A stretch of 64,000 nt of DNA, from contig JAHREC010000018.1 in NCBI GenBank assembly GCA_020081605.1, positions 6,200,001 to 6,264,000 of the forward strand, read 5' to 3'. Numbering within the stretch: the stretch's first letter is position 1; every line of letters begins with the position of its first letter. Made by a program: the position numbers and the translations under genes. Positions 47,521-58,724 of this stretch are shown here, piece by piece. The DNA comes from Albifimbria verrucaria. Taxonomy: Eukaryota; Ascomycota; Sordariomycetes; Hypocreales; Stachybotryaceae. Below the pieces are notes generated by a model. The model had not been told where the DNA came from. It searched no databases and was given only the letters and a program-made list of their open reading frames with translations.

Positions 47521-49784
47521 CTAAAAGGTCGCCTGAGAAACGCTACAGTCATGTACAACAGACAAAAATTTAGCCCGAGCAGCTTGCACAGACTTGGAGC
47601 TTTGTGGTAGATGTTCCAAAGTCGATTTCAACGTCGTCAGCAGATCGCTAAATGTTTCTTTCGCGATATTGCCCAGCGCAAGGTCTCGCTCAATGGCCTT
47701 GTGAATTAGTTGCACACCAGCCACAATATGATGGGGATAAGGATCAACTGATATTATTGTAACCGTCAATGTCGAGCCTCCCTGTGGATGAAAACAGTCC
47801 TGTCCCTCAAGCGGAGGGTGGCGCTTTAAAGTCAGGTTTGTGTGTAGGCCAAAGGCCAGAGTGTTTAACACCGTGGTTTCGGCATCGCTACGCACGTGTG
47901 ACAGTTCTCCGAGGAGGTCCTCACGATCAGCTCCTTCGATCACGTCGACAAGCATCAAGATGCTGAGATGATAGTGCAGCATAAGAGAGACTGTAGCCGT
48001 CTTAGTAGTTTGACAGCATAGAAATATCGGGCATACTTACACCATCGAATTTTGGTCTTTTGGTTCAAGAAATGGATGCGCTTGTGACATTCATCTAGTG
48101 GCTGCCGATAAATGGCATTGAATTCGTTGATCGAATCGAGAACTGTAACGAACGCTTTGCGCACCTCGGCCTCGTCATGCCCATCACGGAGTGCTTCTTT
48201 GAATATGGCTGTCAACTTCCATCCCAGCAACTTCCATGTGGCTGCTGCCGCTATTATTTGGTTTGCCCTGTCGTCGTTCATAGAAGTGCTTCCCAGGCGC
48301 CACCGCTGTACTGTTTCTATGAAAACCTTGGAAGTTGTCTTCACCAAGCGCCATGGAAGCTCTGATTCAAAACCAAACAAACCGGATGAGAGGAATGGTC
48401 GGCAATTCAGGGTAAGCGAAGCCGACGTATCAAATGTTAGAGCAGCCCAATACGCAATATTTTCGGCATCAATAAAGCTGGACGTGCTCGAAGATTCTGG
48501 TGTCGCGGACAATATTGGTTGTTTGACTAGAGGTGATACCTTCGAGCCACTGAACTGGAGATTTCTGTGTCTCGCCCTGAGGGTTTGAACTTGCTGCAGT
48601 GCAGCGTGGAGGCATGACTGACCACTTATCCCGTCGATTTCTTCCTCCTCACTGACACCAGCTGGTATAGGTGTTAGTGCGAAAAGGAACAAACACAGCA
48701 TGGAGCGGTATGAGGGCCTGTTGATGATGCGCAACATATCCCTCCGAGCATACCGCCAAAGAGACAAGATGCAAGAGCTGTAGGGCAGGTCTTCAGACGA
48801 GACTGATGGAGTATGTGAGGCCGGTACAGTTATGGGCAGCCACCTTGCAGAGAAAGCGGCAATGGTGCTGTGGAGCGAAGCCTCAATCTTTTGATCTTGA
48901 TCTTGCTCCTTGGCATCAGCATCATCTGCGCTTGGGTCTCGACCATGTCTAGCAAACTCAACAATCCACTTGTCAAGTCTCCGACATAATTCAGATATGC
49001 TAACATATTTATCTACAAAGTTGTCTCGACCGAATCTAATCGCGTTCAGTATTCTGCCAGAGTGCGGGCCAACACTACTTACAAGAAGGGGCAGCTGTAT
49101 CTCCCCATCCAAGATCCAAAAACTGCCTCAAAGCCTTCTTTGTATAAGGTGCCTAACCATTCGCTTTCGTACTTGCTTACGTCTTCAAGGACTGGAAAGT
49201 CCGTGCTAGTGAAGCATGGTTCTAAGCGGAGGCTGAGGGGCGACAGGTATGAGTTTTGCGTCAGGCTGACTTGGGGCTCTGGATGATTGGTCTCAAAATC
49301 TTGAGCATGGCTCTGGCTAGACTCATGTTCTATTATGGACGGGCTGGATGCCCGACTTCCTTGTGTGGAGCCGGTGTTGCTGGGCGGATTACTGGGAATC
49401 CGAGAACGTCTTTTACGTCTGCTACCACTTTTCCGGGTTGTTTTAATATTTTGGAGCCACTGCAAGCATCGTCAGCCAGCCATTCAATAATGGACCAATG
49501 CAGGAATAGCACGAGAAGAGAACGTGGTACATTAAAAGTGCAAGCCTGGCCTCGGTTCTGGCATCGACTGCAGCAGTCGGATCCGTCGTCCGTGCTGCTC
49601 CGGGCGGAAGCATCACACGCGACACGCAGGCGACGGCATTCGTCACAACTAGAAAACTGGGTCCTACGTGTGCCTGAACCCCACGCATCTTGAGCGTTGG
49701 GGTGGTATTCCGGTAGCCGTACCCAAGGGAGTCTTCTGCTGTTGGCGAGTCAATCGGATCCGGTTGCTGGAGAGGGAAATGCAT
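47521..49784 (-). CDS. Zn2Cys6 transcription factor
   Basis: A binuclear-cluster regulator. The cluster is CDECRRLRVACDAS, a 14-residue loop rich in Ser/Asp, then CCSRCQNRGQACTF. The middle region contains VSISELCRRLDKWIVEFARH, LPYSSCILSLWRYARRDMLR and KVFIETVQRWR, resembling a fungal-specific TF domain. The last exon (LSILMLVDVIEGADREDLLG) ends at 47521. Introns lie after the cluster (about 49450-49500), near 49050-49090, and near 48000-48045. A start at 49784 or 49692 is possible. One C is missing in the run at 49680-49683 (coding GGGG), which joins MRGG to the cluster frame. It is divergent from the MFS gene at 50496 and likely controls it; CGGAWCCG sites lie between. Confidence 0.85.
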
Positions 49785-49983
49785 TCACATAATCCTATCT
49801 GACACCAAATGCTGAACGTCATGGGGATGCGGGGCTGAGCGCTACAGCCCACATGATAAGTCCTGCGTAAGCTGGACAAGTGGCGGCCTCGTGTAGTCCT
49901 AAGCTAAGGAGACTTGGGACAATTGAGGAAGATTGACCCAAAAACAAATCTGGGGAAGAGTATGATGCGGGAATTAGCACCAT

Positions 49984-49991
49984 CGGAACCG
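49984..49991. promoter_or_regulatory. CGGAACCG site in the regulator/MFS promoter
   Basis: Context CATCGGAACCGATG, palindromic except for the central AA. Same CGG-N2-CCG layout as the sites near 47.2 kb. Confidence 0.4.
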
Positions 49992-50027
49992 ATGACCCTT
50001 GCTATCTGGAGTGGTCAGCTGGGGAAG

Positions 50028-50035
50028 CGGATCCG
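50028..50035. promoter_or_regulatory. CGGATCCG site in the regulator/MFS promoter
   Basis: Context AGCGGATCCGGCAC, 44 bp from the CGGAACCG site. Confidence 0.4.
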
Positions 50036-50495
50036 GCACACAGCATTGTTGCTGGCTACGCACGTCCACATTTGGCTGTAGTTTCACTTCGTTGGCTACA
50101 ATGTAGCAAGGGCTAAGTGGAGAAACATTGAGCATTGCAAAGAGATTGGCTATCTTCCGTTGTCGAGGCCCAAGCCACTTACGAGTGGCAGCCGGAAAGT
50201 TGGCTCCTAGCTTGAGGCGCCACAGATTTGGATTAGCCGCTGGGACCTGCCGTAGATCGTCATGAAAAGAAGCCGTGGAGAAAATACGGGGAAGAGTATG
50301 CGGGGAAGAAGAGACGGGACATAAGACGTTGCTGTTCCAAACATATCTTATTCAACGAGTTCCCACTTTCCCCAGCCTCTTCCATCAGTTGTGGTTCGCC
50401 TTATTTCTCCTCAGCATTGTGTTGCTACAACATACAGAGTACTGCAACCAGCAAATGCTAGCTTACAGGAGCCGGGGTTCCTCCTTATCGATATA

Positions 50496-52390
50496 ATGTC
50501 CTACTCCTCCCCGATGAAAAAGCCAGCATCGTCGAGGCCGAGCATGGCCACGGAGCATTGCAACGCCGAGATGACGAAGCTGGCAAGATTGATGCCCTTG
50601 GCGCGGAGTCAAACACCACTTTAGAGTCGTTTTCTCACCTGGATGAAAAGAAGATTTTGCGCAAGGTAAAGCAGACCAACGCTGTTGAATGCGAACGGTT
50701 GCTGAGATCATCACTCACTTAGATGGACGTTCGTCTAATCCCAATGCTTGCCCTCCTTTATTTGCTTTCTTTCCTTGATCGTAAGTAGACTATAACTAGT
50801 CCTCCGCTTATACAATTTGTCTATGAGATCTGACCATGATCACAGGTGGCAACATCGGAAATGCAAAGATCGAAGGGTTACAAGAAGATCTCAACATGTC
50901 TAGCGACGAATACAACTGGTGTTTGACCGTGTTCTTTTTCACTTACGCAGCATTCGAAGTTCCGTCAAATTTGCTGCTCAAGAAACTCAGGCCCAGCGTC
51001 TGGCTTCCCACAATCATGGTTGCTTGGGGTGTAGTCATGACGCTTATGGGTATTGTACAGAACTACCATGGACTCCTTATTGCAAGAATTTTCCTCAGGG
51101 TGACTGAAGCTGGTCTTTTTCCAGGTGTTGCAGTAAGTCATGCGGCTTCTAGGATATGAACCAACGAATAATTTGCTGACCTGCTATCCTTAGTATTATC
51201 TCACGATGTGGTACTGTAGACACGAAATCCAGTTTCGCCAGGCAATGTTCTTCTCTGCCGCTTCCGTTGCTGGGGCTTTCAGTGGCCTTCTGGCTTTTGG
51301 AATCGCCAAAATGGAAGGAGTCGGCGGATTGGAGGGCTGGCGCTGGATTTTTATACTTGAGGGCATTGTGACAGTACTTGTGGCCATCATGGCATTTTTC
51401 ACCCTCTACGATTTCCCTGAAACAGCCAGTTTTCTTACTGAAGAGGAGCGCGCCTTTGTTGTCTTCCGCCTGAAGTACCAAAGCCAAGTACGCCGCTTAG
51501 AACAAGGTGCTGCTGGAAGAAAAGTCGCCGAGGCCGCTGAATTCAGCTGGGGATATGTGTGGAGCGCTTTCAGGGATTGGCAGATTTGGGTTAATATCTT
51601 TGTCTATTGGGCTGTAAGATTAACTGTCTCTCATTCATGCTCAAGTGCTAATTCAGATCGCAGATCGTGTGTCCACTCTACGGAATCAGCCTATTCCTCC
51701 CTACGATTATTCGAAACCTCGGTTACACATCTAGCAAAGCACAACTGTTAACTGTGCCCATCTATGTGACTGCTGCTATCCTAGCAGTACTCGTCGCTTG
51801 GGCATCGGATCGTGTTGGAAAGCGAAGTTTATTCGTCCTGCCATTACTATGTGTCATGATTGTCGGATTTTCCATGTAAGATACACTTCGCGGAGATTGG
51901 AAGCATGTGTTCTGACATTTCGCAACAGGTGCATATCAACTGGCAACCCAAAGGTGGTTTACGCAGGAGTTTTCATTGCCACTTGTGCCATTTATCCAGC
52001 CTTCCCAGGTGTAATTGCCTGGTTATCGAACAACTTGGCTGGAAGTTATAAACGCAGTGTCGGCATGGCTATTCAAATTGGTGTAGGGAATCTCGGTGGT
52101 GTAAGTCAGATGCTCTTGCGTTTATCAGGTTAAAATACTAACCTCTACTCAAGGCAATGGCATCCAACTTCTATCGACAGAAAGATAGCCCTCGATATAT
52201 CCTTGGACATGCTTTGGAACTTGGATTTATCTGTGGAGGCATTATTGCTGGCACGATCCTCATAGTCGCTTACAATCGCATCAACAAAACCCGAGAGCGC
52301 AAAGTCGCATCTGGTGAGGCTGACAGCATCAGCGAGGCGGAGTTGTCTGCTCAAGGTGACAAGGCTCTGACTTGGAGATACATGTATTGA
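50496..52390 (+). CDS. MFS transporter, Dal5/ACS family
   Basis: Plasma-membrane anion:cation symporter-type carrier. After an acidic N-terminus, TM1 reads LIPMLALLYLLSFLDRGNIG; then EYNWCLTVFFFTYAAFEVPS, RPSVWLPTIMVAWGVVMTLM, ARIFLRVTEAGLFPG, GLEGWRWIFILEGIVTVLVA, LYDFPETASFLTEEER and the C-terminal half from CPLYGISLFLPTIIRNLGYT to LGHALELGFICGGIIAGTIL. Intron 1 lies at 50666-50722; others interrupt at LDR/GN, VAYY, the middle loop and later. One C is missing in CCCC at 50509-50512, just after ATG 50496. Substrate unknown. Gene context suggests it serves the adjacent regulator and perhaps the 45.9-kb dehydrogenase. Confidence 0.9.
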
Positions 52391-53055
52391 GGTCTTTTCG
52401 GTGCAAGCTGTTATGCGCTGTCAAATGTTATCAAAATAAAGGGCCTTTGCACCAGGATTGCTCAGACATTCGGATGACAACCTAGCAATCTATTGTGGAA
52501 ATTGGTTTGTAAGAATGATACTACGTTGTTTAGAGGCTCTGGCCTGCAAAGGAGAACCAAAGAGACAGGCGTTTCTTGTGCAAGCTGACCATAATTTCCA
52601 CAAGTAACCTTTGCGTCTTGTTACAACATCGTCTTGACGCCCATAAACGGAGTTCATTCGGGCAAAACTTTTCCCAAGCTCAGACAAGGACAATGGTAAG
52701 CAAACTGAAAAGAAAACCCACAGAGTGAATGAAAAGAAAATAGAAAGGAACCGAGCTGCCTGTGTCTTGGGAATGACCCTCTGTTGCTGGGACCAATCAG
52801 CGATGCACTATTGAGCACGAGACACCAAAAGACACACCACCACGAGATGGCCACTTCACGTCTCCACTGTCCAACCTCCCACGTTGAGCATCAAACGGGG
52901 CAAGCTATTGACTGTCTTGAGATAACAACGGGCCAGATTGAGTTAAGAAACCAAAAATCTCTCACTCGAAAAACTATTTCTTCTGTTGCTCATGCCTCAT
53001 CATATCTTCTGCAAGAACTACTAGGTCAATTGGATCGTCGTCAATTACTCACGCA
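52391..53055. other. Intergenic region
   Basis: No supported gene. This is the promoter region of the PI-PLC-like gene. Confidence 0.4.
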
Positions 53056-54005
53056 ATGTTCCTGTCCAAGATCATTGTCTTTTCTTCCTGGGCTCTGGCA
53101 GTAAATGCCAGTTGCTACAAAGGTTATAGCTCAAAATTCTCCTTTGATGCCGGGAAAAGAGCCAACGCCGAGTGGATGAAAGGGATTCCGGACGAGGTAT
53201 TTCTCACGTCACTCTCAATTCCCGGCACCCATGACACTATGACCTATGACATTCATGATCAAGTGTTCCAATGCCAGAACAGAAACATTTCAACCCAGCT
53301 CAATGCTGGTCTTCGATATTTCGACATCCGTGGGCGCCTTGTCAATAACTTCTTGGATATTTACCATAGTACCGCATATACTGGCTACAGCTTTACAGAT
53401 GTTTTGCTTGGTTTCTTTGAATTCCTCGAAAATCACCCGTCAGAAACTATCATCATGCGACTCAAACAGGAGAGTACAGCCATCAACTCTACTGTTTCTT
53501 ACGAGGAAGCTTTCCTTCACTATCTTTGGAACAACACCGCAACCGCCCTAGGTGCGCAGAGACATCTGTATCTCCTCCCGGAAGGCAAGCCATACGCACC
53601 AATCCCTCACTGGGGAGTTTGCGGGGCAAGATATTTATTCTGCAAAACTTTCCATCACAAGTTCCAAACCGCTACAGGATTGGCTGGGAATCATCCGACA
53701 TGGTTCTCCAAGATCTATGGGAGATTGAGAATGTTGATTCACTCTGGAAAAAGTGGGATGCCATTAAAAAATCACTGGTGGATGCTGCTACGGTTCCTGA
53801 CGACAACCGGGCCCTTTTCCTGTCCCATTTGAGTGCGTCCGTGGGTGTTTTGCCTATCGAGGCCGCCGCGGGTCCACTCAACCGTACAGTTGTTGGAATG
53901 AACGACGAAACGGGTGAATGGCTCTTGGATGTTGCTGATGGCGGAGAAGATGAAAAGAATGCCAGAACAGGCGTTGTAATTACCGATTTCCTGGGCAAAG
54001 CCTGA
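53056..54005 (+). CDS. Secreted PI-PLC X-domain protein
   Basis: A single-exon gene of about 316 residues from ATG 53056. A signal peptide (MFLSKIIVFSSWALAVNA) precedes a bacterial-type phosphatidylinositol phospholipase C X domain: LTSLSIPGTHDTMTYD with the first catalytic His, GLRYFDIRGR with an Asp/Arg pair, and DIYHSTAYTGYSF with the second His. The C-terminal barrel strands read KIFILQNFPSQVPNRY, then ALFLSHLSASVGVLP and TGVVITDFLGKA. One base is missing in CCC at 53604-53606. No EF-hand, Y or C2 domain is present, as expected for the small secreted type. It would cleave phosphoinositides or GPI anchors outside the cell. Confidence 0.9.
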
Positions 54006-54498
54006 TTGATCTGGTCTTGAGTCACAATGATCATTTTCGTTCTGACTAAAGATCTTATGAAGAACACGCCATCTGGTATTTAATTCTATTATTGTAGCCA
54101 GGACTCGAGCATTCCTTATACTAGTTACAATCTGTGGAATACTTGACTAATCTTTGTCATTGTTGAGATGCTGCTTGCAGCCAATGTTTAGAGACCGTAC
54201 CGATGTATGAATCAAAACATCCCTAGCACATTGAGACAAAGTTGTACAGGAAAACACTCTACGAAGTTTCTGCTTTAAGAAGCTTATTGAAATTAGAGAA
54301 TTTCTCGATCACTCCAAAGTCGCAGAAGGCTAATCGAATGAATTTTTGGTATCCATGGTTTTAAATGTATTCAATACTCTGATCCAAGACTATGGCATCT
54401 CTTACACTCATCACTTATCCGGTTGCAATCCACTTATATCAAATTGAAGTCTCCAATAACTGCATGGATAAAATCGATCAAGAAATACATATTCCTTA
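54006..54498. other. Convergent intergenic region
   Basis: No gene was seen. Confidence 0.35.
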
Positions 54499-56910
54499 TT
54501 AATGCTCAAACTTAGCGGCCAAGTACCCATTCAAATCCCTAAAGTCATGCCTCAGTGAGTCGATGCCTTCTTTTTCGACTTCTTTGATCAAAGCCTTGAT
54601 TTTAGGAGCCATGACCGAAGGCTGGAACCCAAAGTACTCATACGCTGCTTTGGAAGGCAAACTCTTACCAAATCGGCGCATAGAAATGCTGGCATCGGCG
54701 TATCGTTCCCAGCCGTTTGCGGCATACGCCTCAATAACGACAGTAGGCTTTTTAGAGGACTGTTTGAGCACAGATTGTTTGTATGCTTTTGACTGTTGCT
54801 CGAATAGCCGCTGACAAGGAAAGGAAACAACACGAGCCTTGATCCCGTCCTGTTCCAAGATATCCTTTGTTTCCATAGCGAACATCAACTCTGACCCTAC
54901 GCCAATGAGTGTGACATCAAAATCTTCGACATCGTAGAAAACGTAGGCACCTTTGGCTACACCCTCACGTGACGAATATTGCGGATATTGCGTTAGGTTT
55001 TGACGGGATAGTGATATAATAGTTGGCGTTTCCGTTGCTTGAAGAGCTGCGATGAAAGCACCGGCGACTTCCTCAGAGTCCGCAGGTCGGATATAAAGAA
55101 CGTTAGGCATAGTTCGATACAGGGCAGCAAGTTCGACCGGCTGATGTGTTGGGCCATCTTCGCCTGTGCCAATAGAATCATGAGTAGCGATATGAATTTG
55201 CTGCAGCCCCTGTAATGCAGCCATACGGACAGCAGGGGCAGCATAAAGGTAGAACATAAAGAATGAGGAAGTGATGGGTAGAAATGTGCCCTTGTTGAAA
55301 GCTGCTATGCCATTGGAGATGGAGCACATGGCATGCTCTCGAATGCCATAGTGTAGATAACGACCTGCGTAGTTACCGTTTAGGTTACAAGCAGTCTTGA
55401 GTTCAGGCTGGTATTTGTTAGTATCAAGCTTAGAACAGTGATATATGCCAACTCACAGATTGAAAGTCGACTTTATTCGGGTATGCAACATTGCACGACG
55501 GCGTCAAATCAGCTGTGCCAATCATAATATTCTTAATGTTCTCACTGATAGGGTTTCCGACGAGTCCTGCTGATTTGCGTGTAGCAGTGGGAGCGGTCGG
55601 TAATTGCTCCTTGGTCGGTATGAATTTGGCCCAGTCATCCACCCATTTGCCTTCCACCCGAAGCTTGAATTCAGCAGCCTCCTTAGGATAGGCCTTCTCA
55701 TACTGGCGGACCTTTTGGTTCCAACTGGCCTCATGTTCTCGACCACGGGGAGCCACATCGCTGAAGAACTCGTAGACATCTTCAGGTATAACGAAATGTT
55801 CGTCGGGATCCAGGCCGAATGTCTTCTTAATATTGGCAATATCATCAACGCCAAGAGCTGCTCCGTGAGTCTTCGCATCGCCGGCTTTAAGGGAACCAAA
55901 ACCGATAGTAGTTCTAATGTTAATGAATGTGGGCTTATCACTGCTCCGGGCGGAGATTAGAGCGGACACAATGGCTAGTTCTCGTAAGCGACAAGATTGA
56001 CCTTGAATCATATCGGCAGAACTTACCACCAACATTCGAGTTTCCGTCCAATACATCAATGACATTGAAACCAGTCGCTGCCATTTTTGCGTTCATGTCC
56101 TCTGTGTTTGCGACGTCTGCCGTACCGTCGCAGGTAATGGAGTTGTTGTCATAAATGATACAAAGATTGTTCAACTTCCAATGACCTGCTAAGGAGACCG
56201 CCTCTAGTCCTACACCTTCTTGAAGGCAAGCATCACCAATCATGACCCAGGTCATGTTGTCGATAATCTCATGATTGGGTTTGTTGTAAGTTGCAGCCAG
56301 ATGTTTGGACGCAATAGCCAGGCCAACTGCATTTGCGACACCCTGACCCAAAGGACCGGTTGTGACTTCAACGCCTTCGTTCTCTATTTCAGGGTGCCCA
56401 GGACAAAGAGAATCTGTGTTTGTAGAATGGTATGACTTGAGTTGATCCAGAGTCATACTCTTGACACCAGTAAGGTGCATAAATAAATATTGCCATAAGC
56501 AAGCATGCCCTGAATCAGTTAGTGAGTGAGTTTAGCCTGGGAACTTGTTGGCGTTACCATTCGACAAGACAAAACGATCTCGGTTAAAGTAGTTGCAATT
56601 CGAAGGGCTGTATTTCATGACATACTTATACAGAGCTATTCCAATGGCTGCCATGCCCATTGCTGACCTATTGCTGCTTGTCAATACCAATTCGAGAATC
56701 ATTGGAGGAATCTTACCCAGGATGGCCACCTCCAAACTGCTGGCATAAGTCCGCAATGAAAGCGCGAAAGACCTTGAGAACCTTATCATGTTGATCGGCG
56801 CGATCAAGTTCTAAGGATGAAACGGCCGGAACGCCATTGATTCGCGTTCCTACAGTCTTCACCGGAAGGCTCTCGACTGCGTTCTCCAAAACTTCTAATG
56901 ATGGCGCCAT
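54499..56910 (-). CDS. Dihydroxyacetone-synthase-like transketolase
   Basis: An intact thiamine-diphosphate enzyme of about 700 residues from ATG 56910 (MAPSLEVLENAVESL), with about four introns in frame. The N-terminal site is FGGGHPGSAMGMAAIGIALY, then CPGHPEIENEGVEVTTGPLG. The ThDP motif is GDACLQEGVGLEAVSLAGH to IIYDNNSITCDG. The pyrimidine domain is YGIREHAMCSISNGIAAFNK, THDSIGTGEDGPTHQPVEL, and the C-terminal domain is VVSFPCQRLFEQQSKAYKQS then YEYFGFQ. GDAC (not GDGC), the phenylalanine-rich LPITSSFFMFYLYAAPAVRM and REHAMCSI resemble dihydroxyacetone synthases more than housekeeping transketolases. It transfers a C2 ketol from xylulose 5-phosphate or similar to an aldehyde. It ends FEH, so no PTS1 peroxisomal signal. 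It shares a promoter with the SDR gene. Confidence 0.93.
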
Positions 56911-57135
56911 TGTTTGAGAAATTGTTAAAAGAAAAAAACTATCAATGTATATCTCCATGAGATCACTGCAAGAATTCTCGAGTAACAGCCGGGTGTGGTT
57001 ATTTATACGTATAGAATGCTACTCGACTCCGTAAATCTGCGCGATTGGGCGAGCCAATGACCTATTCACTAGGTGCTCAAACCTATCCTAGCATGAACTA
57101 ATTGGTGTTAGTGACCAGATTATGTGCTAGACTTG

Positions 57136-57148
57136 CTTCGTCTCGCGG
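57136..57148 (+). promoter_or_regulatory. Cluster motif, degenerate copy
   Basis: CTTCGTCTCGCGG matches CCTCGTCTCGAGG at 11 of 13 positions. Confidence 0.45.
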
Positions 57149-57197
57149 ATTTAATGATCAATCATATCGCCATGCTGCAATGAGTGGGGACAGCGGA

Positions 57198-57210
57198 CCT
57201 CGAGACGAGG
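57198..57210 (-). promoter_or_regulatory. Cluster motif, exact copy
   Basis: CCTCGAGACGAGG, the reverse complement of CCTCGTCTCGAGG (CCTCG-N3-CGAGG inverted repeat), identical to the site at 62679-62691. Confidence 0.6.
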
Positions 57211-57526
57211 CAGTTCCCCAGAACCGATCTACACCAGTCTTTCGTTAATCGGGAACCAACTCGTTACGATGTCGGCAATCCTGGGGCCCCGTGGGGAACA
57301 ATATAGTAGATACATGCCGAAAGTTGTTGGTTAATCCATTAGCCGTGTTGTTCACGAGGCGAGTCCTATTGAGAGTGGCAAATGTGATTTTCCAGACACT
57401 ACTTAACGCTCCGTCTCCCTCACTGGCACCTGGTATCTATTGAGCTTCTGTCTAATAAATCGTATCTTATTATTTGAGAATATTTAATTCTACCCTCATC
57501 ACATCATCCTCTACCTTACCGCCAAC

Positions 57527-58403
57527 ATGTCACCTAGTGCTACGGAGTCTCCTTGTGCTCCGCCTGTGCCAAGTTCTGCAGCCATTACTCAAAATGGCGA
57601 TACGAGTTATGTGAGCACGCAACCGGGCCCTGATCACCATTGGAGGGTCGCTCTACCCGGCAAGGTCATTGCGATCACTGGAGCAAACCGAGGAATTGGA
57701 CTTGGCATAGCTCAAGTATGCCTGGCGAATGACGCCGACATTGTTTATAGCCTGGACCTGTTTGAGCCTGGCGAAGAGTTTGCTGCTGTTCAAAAGGCAA
57801 ACCCGAAACGACTCCACTATCTGAACTGCGACGTCACATCAGAGAGCAGCATCACGGAAGCCATTGACAAAATAGTCACGGCTCACGGCGCCATTCATGG
57901 TATGGTTGCCAACGCTGGAATGACCAAGCATCAGCCTGCATTAGACTTCAGTCGAGCACAATTGGACCAACTCTTCAATCTCAATGTTTATGGAGCCTAC
58001 TTCTGTGCCACTGCTGCTGCCAAGAAGTTTATCTCCCTCGGAATCAAGGGCTCGATTGTTTTCACAGCTTCAATGACCTCTTATAGGCCAAACAGAGCCG
58101 CTCCTTCCGCTCCTTACGGTGGTACAAAAGGAGCAGTCCGAAATATGGCACACACGCTCGCGATGGAATGGGCCAAACATGGTATTCGAGTCAACTCGGT
58201 TTCGCCGGGCTTCGTCAAGACGCAAATGACATACTTTGTAGATCAAGCCCCGATTGGGCCTTGAAGATGCAGTACTATGGGGCATGCCTCGCCTTGCAGA
58301 TCCAAAGGAGCTCGGTGGTGCCTATGTCTATTTACTATCAGACGGCGCAAGCTACACAACAGGAATCGATATCCCAGTAGCTGGTATTGTAGGGGCATGG
58401 TAG
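57527..58403 (+). CDS. SDR, sorbose/polyol reductase-like
   Basis: A classical short-chain dehydrogenase of about 292 residues. The nucleotide motif is AITGANRGIGLGIAQV; others are NAG in VANAGMTKHQPALDFSRAQL, catalytic Ser in IVFTASMTSY and YxxxK in SAPYGGTKGAVRNMAHTLAM, then IRVNSVSPGFVKTQM and ADPKELGGAYVYLLSDGASY with the C-terminus VAGIVGAW. The pattern fits fungal NADP-dependent ketose reductases and polyol dehydrogenases of the SOU1/arabinitol type. Two single bases are missing, in CCCC at 58248-58251 and GGGG at 58279-58282. It interconverts a ketose and polyol, feeding or draining the neighbouring transketolase and aldolase. The specific sugar is not deducible. Confidence 0.92.
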
Positions 58404-58724
58404 AATATCTTAGATGCTAGGACTATGATACCAATGGACTTTGGTTAGAGAGCTTGGCATTTTAATACAAATATTAAAGGTTTCTTACTTCAAAGAGGAG
58501 AGAATTCACTGTATATCGACCGTATGCAATTTATCCATATTCATAGAGATTGCGCCCATCTTCATCGTCTTGTGGTTGTACCTTTAAGGCTCGGGATATG
58601 GAACTCAATCATTGGAACTATGCATGCTACTGAGCCCTGAGCTCCGAACCCCGAAGTGGCGTCCATTTGTCTCTACCGAATGCAAATTACCCATACTCCT
58701 GTTCGTATAACAATGAATAGCAAC
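58404..58724. other. Convergent intergenic region
   Basis: No gene was seen between the SDR and regulator 3' ends. Confidence 0.35.

Larger units (their letters stand above)
49785..50495. other. Divergent promoter between regulator and MFS genes
   Basis: No gene. It contains CGGAACCG and CGGATCCG palindromes (annotated). Confidence 0.5.
56911..57526. promoter_or_regulatory. Bidirectional promoter, transketolase/SDR
   Basis: A 616-bp intergenic region between divergent genes, without an ORF. It holds two copies of the CCTCGTCTCGAGG-type motif (annotated) and several GTGGGG strings (for example near 57183 and 57291), candidate CreA/CRE1 glucose-repression sites (SYGGRG). Confidence 0.65.
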
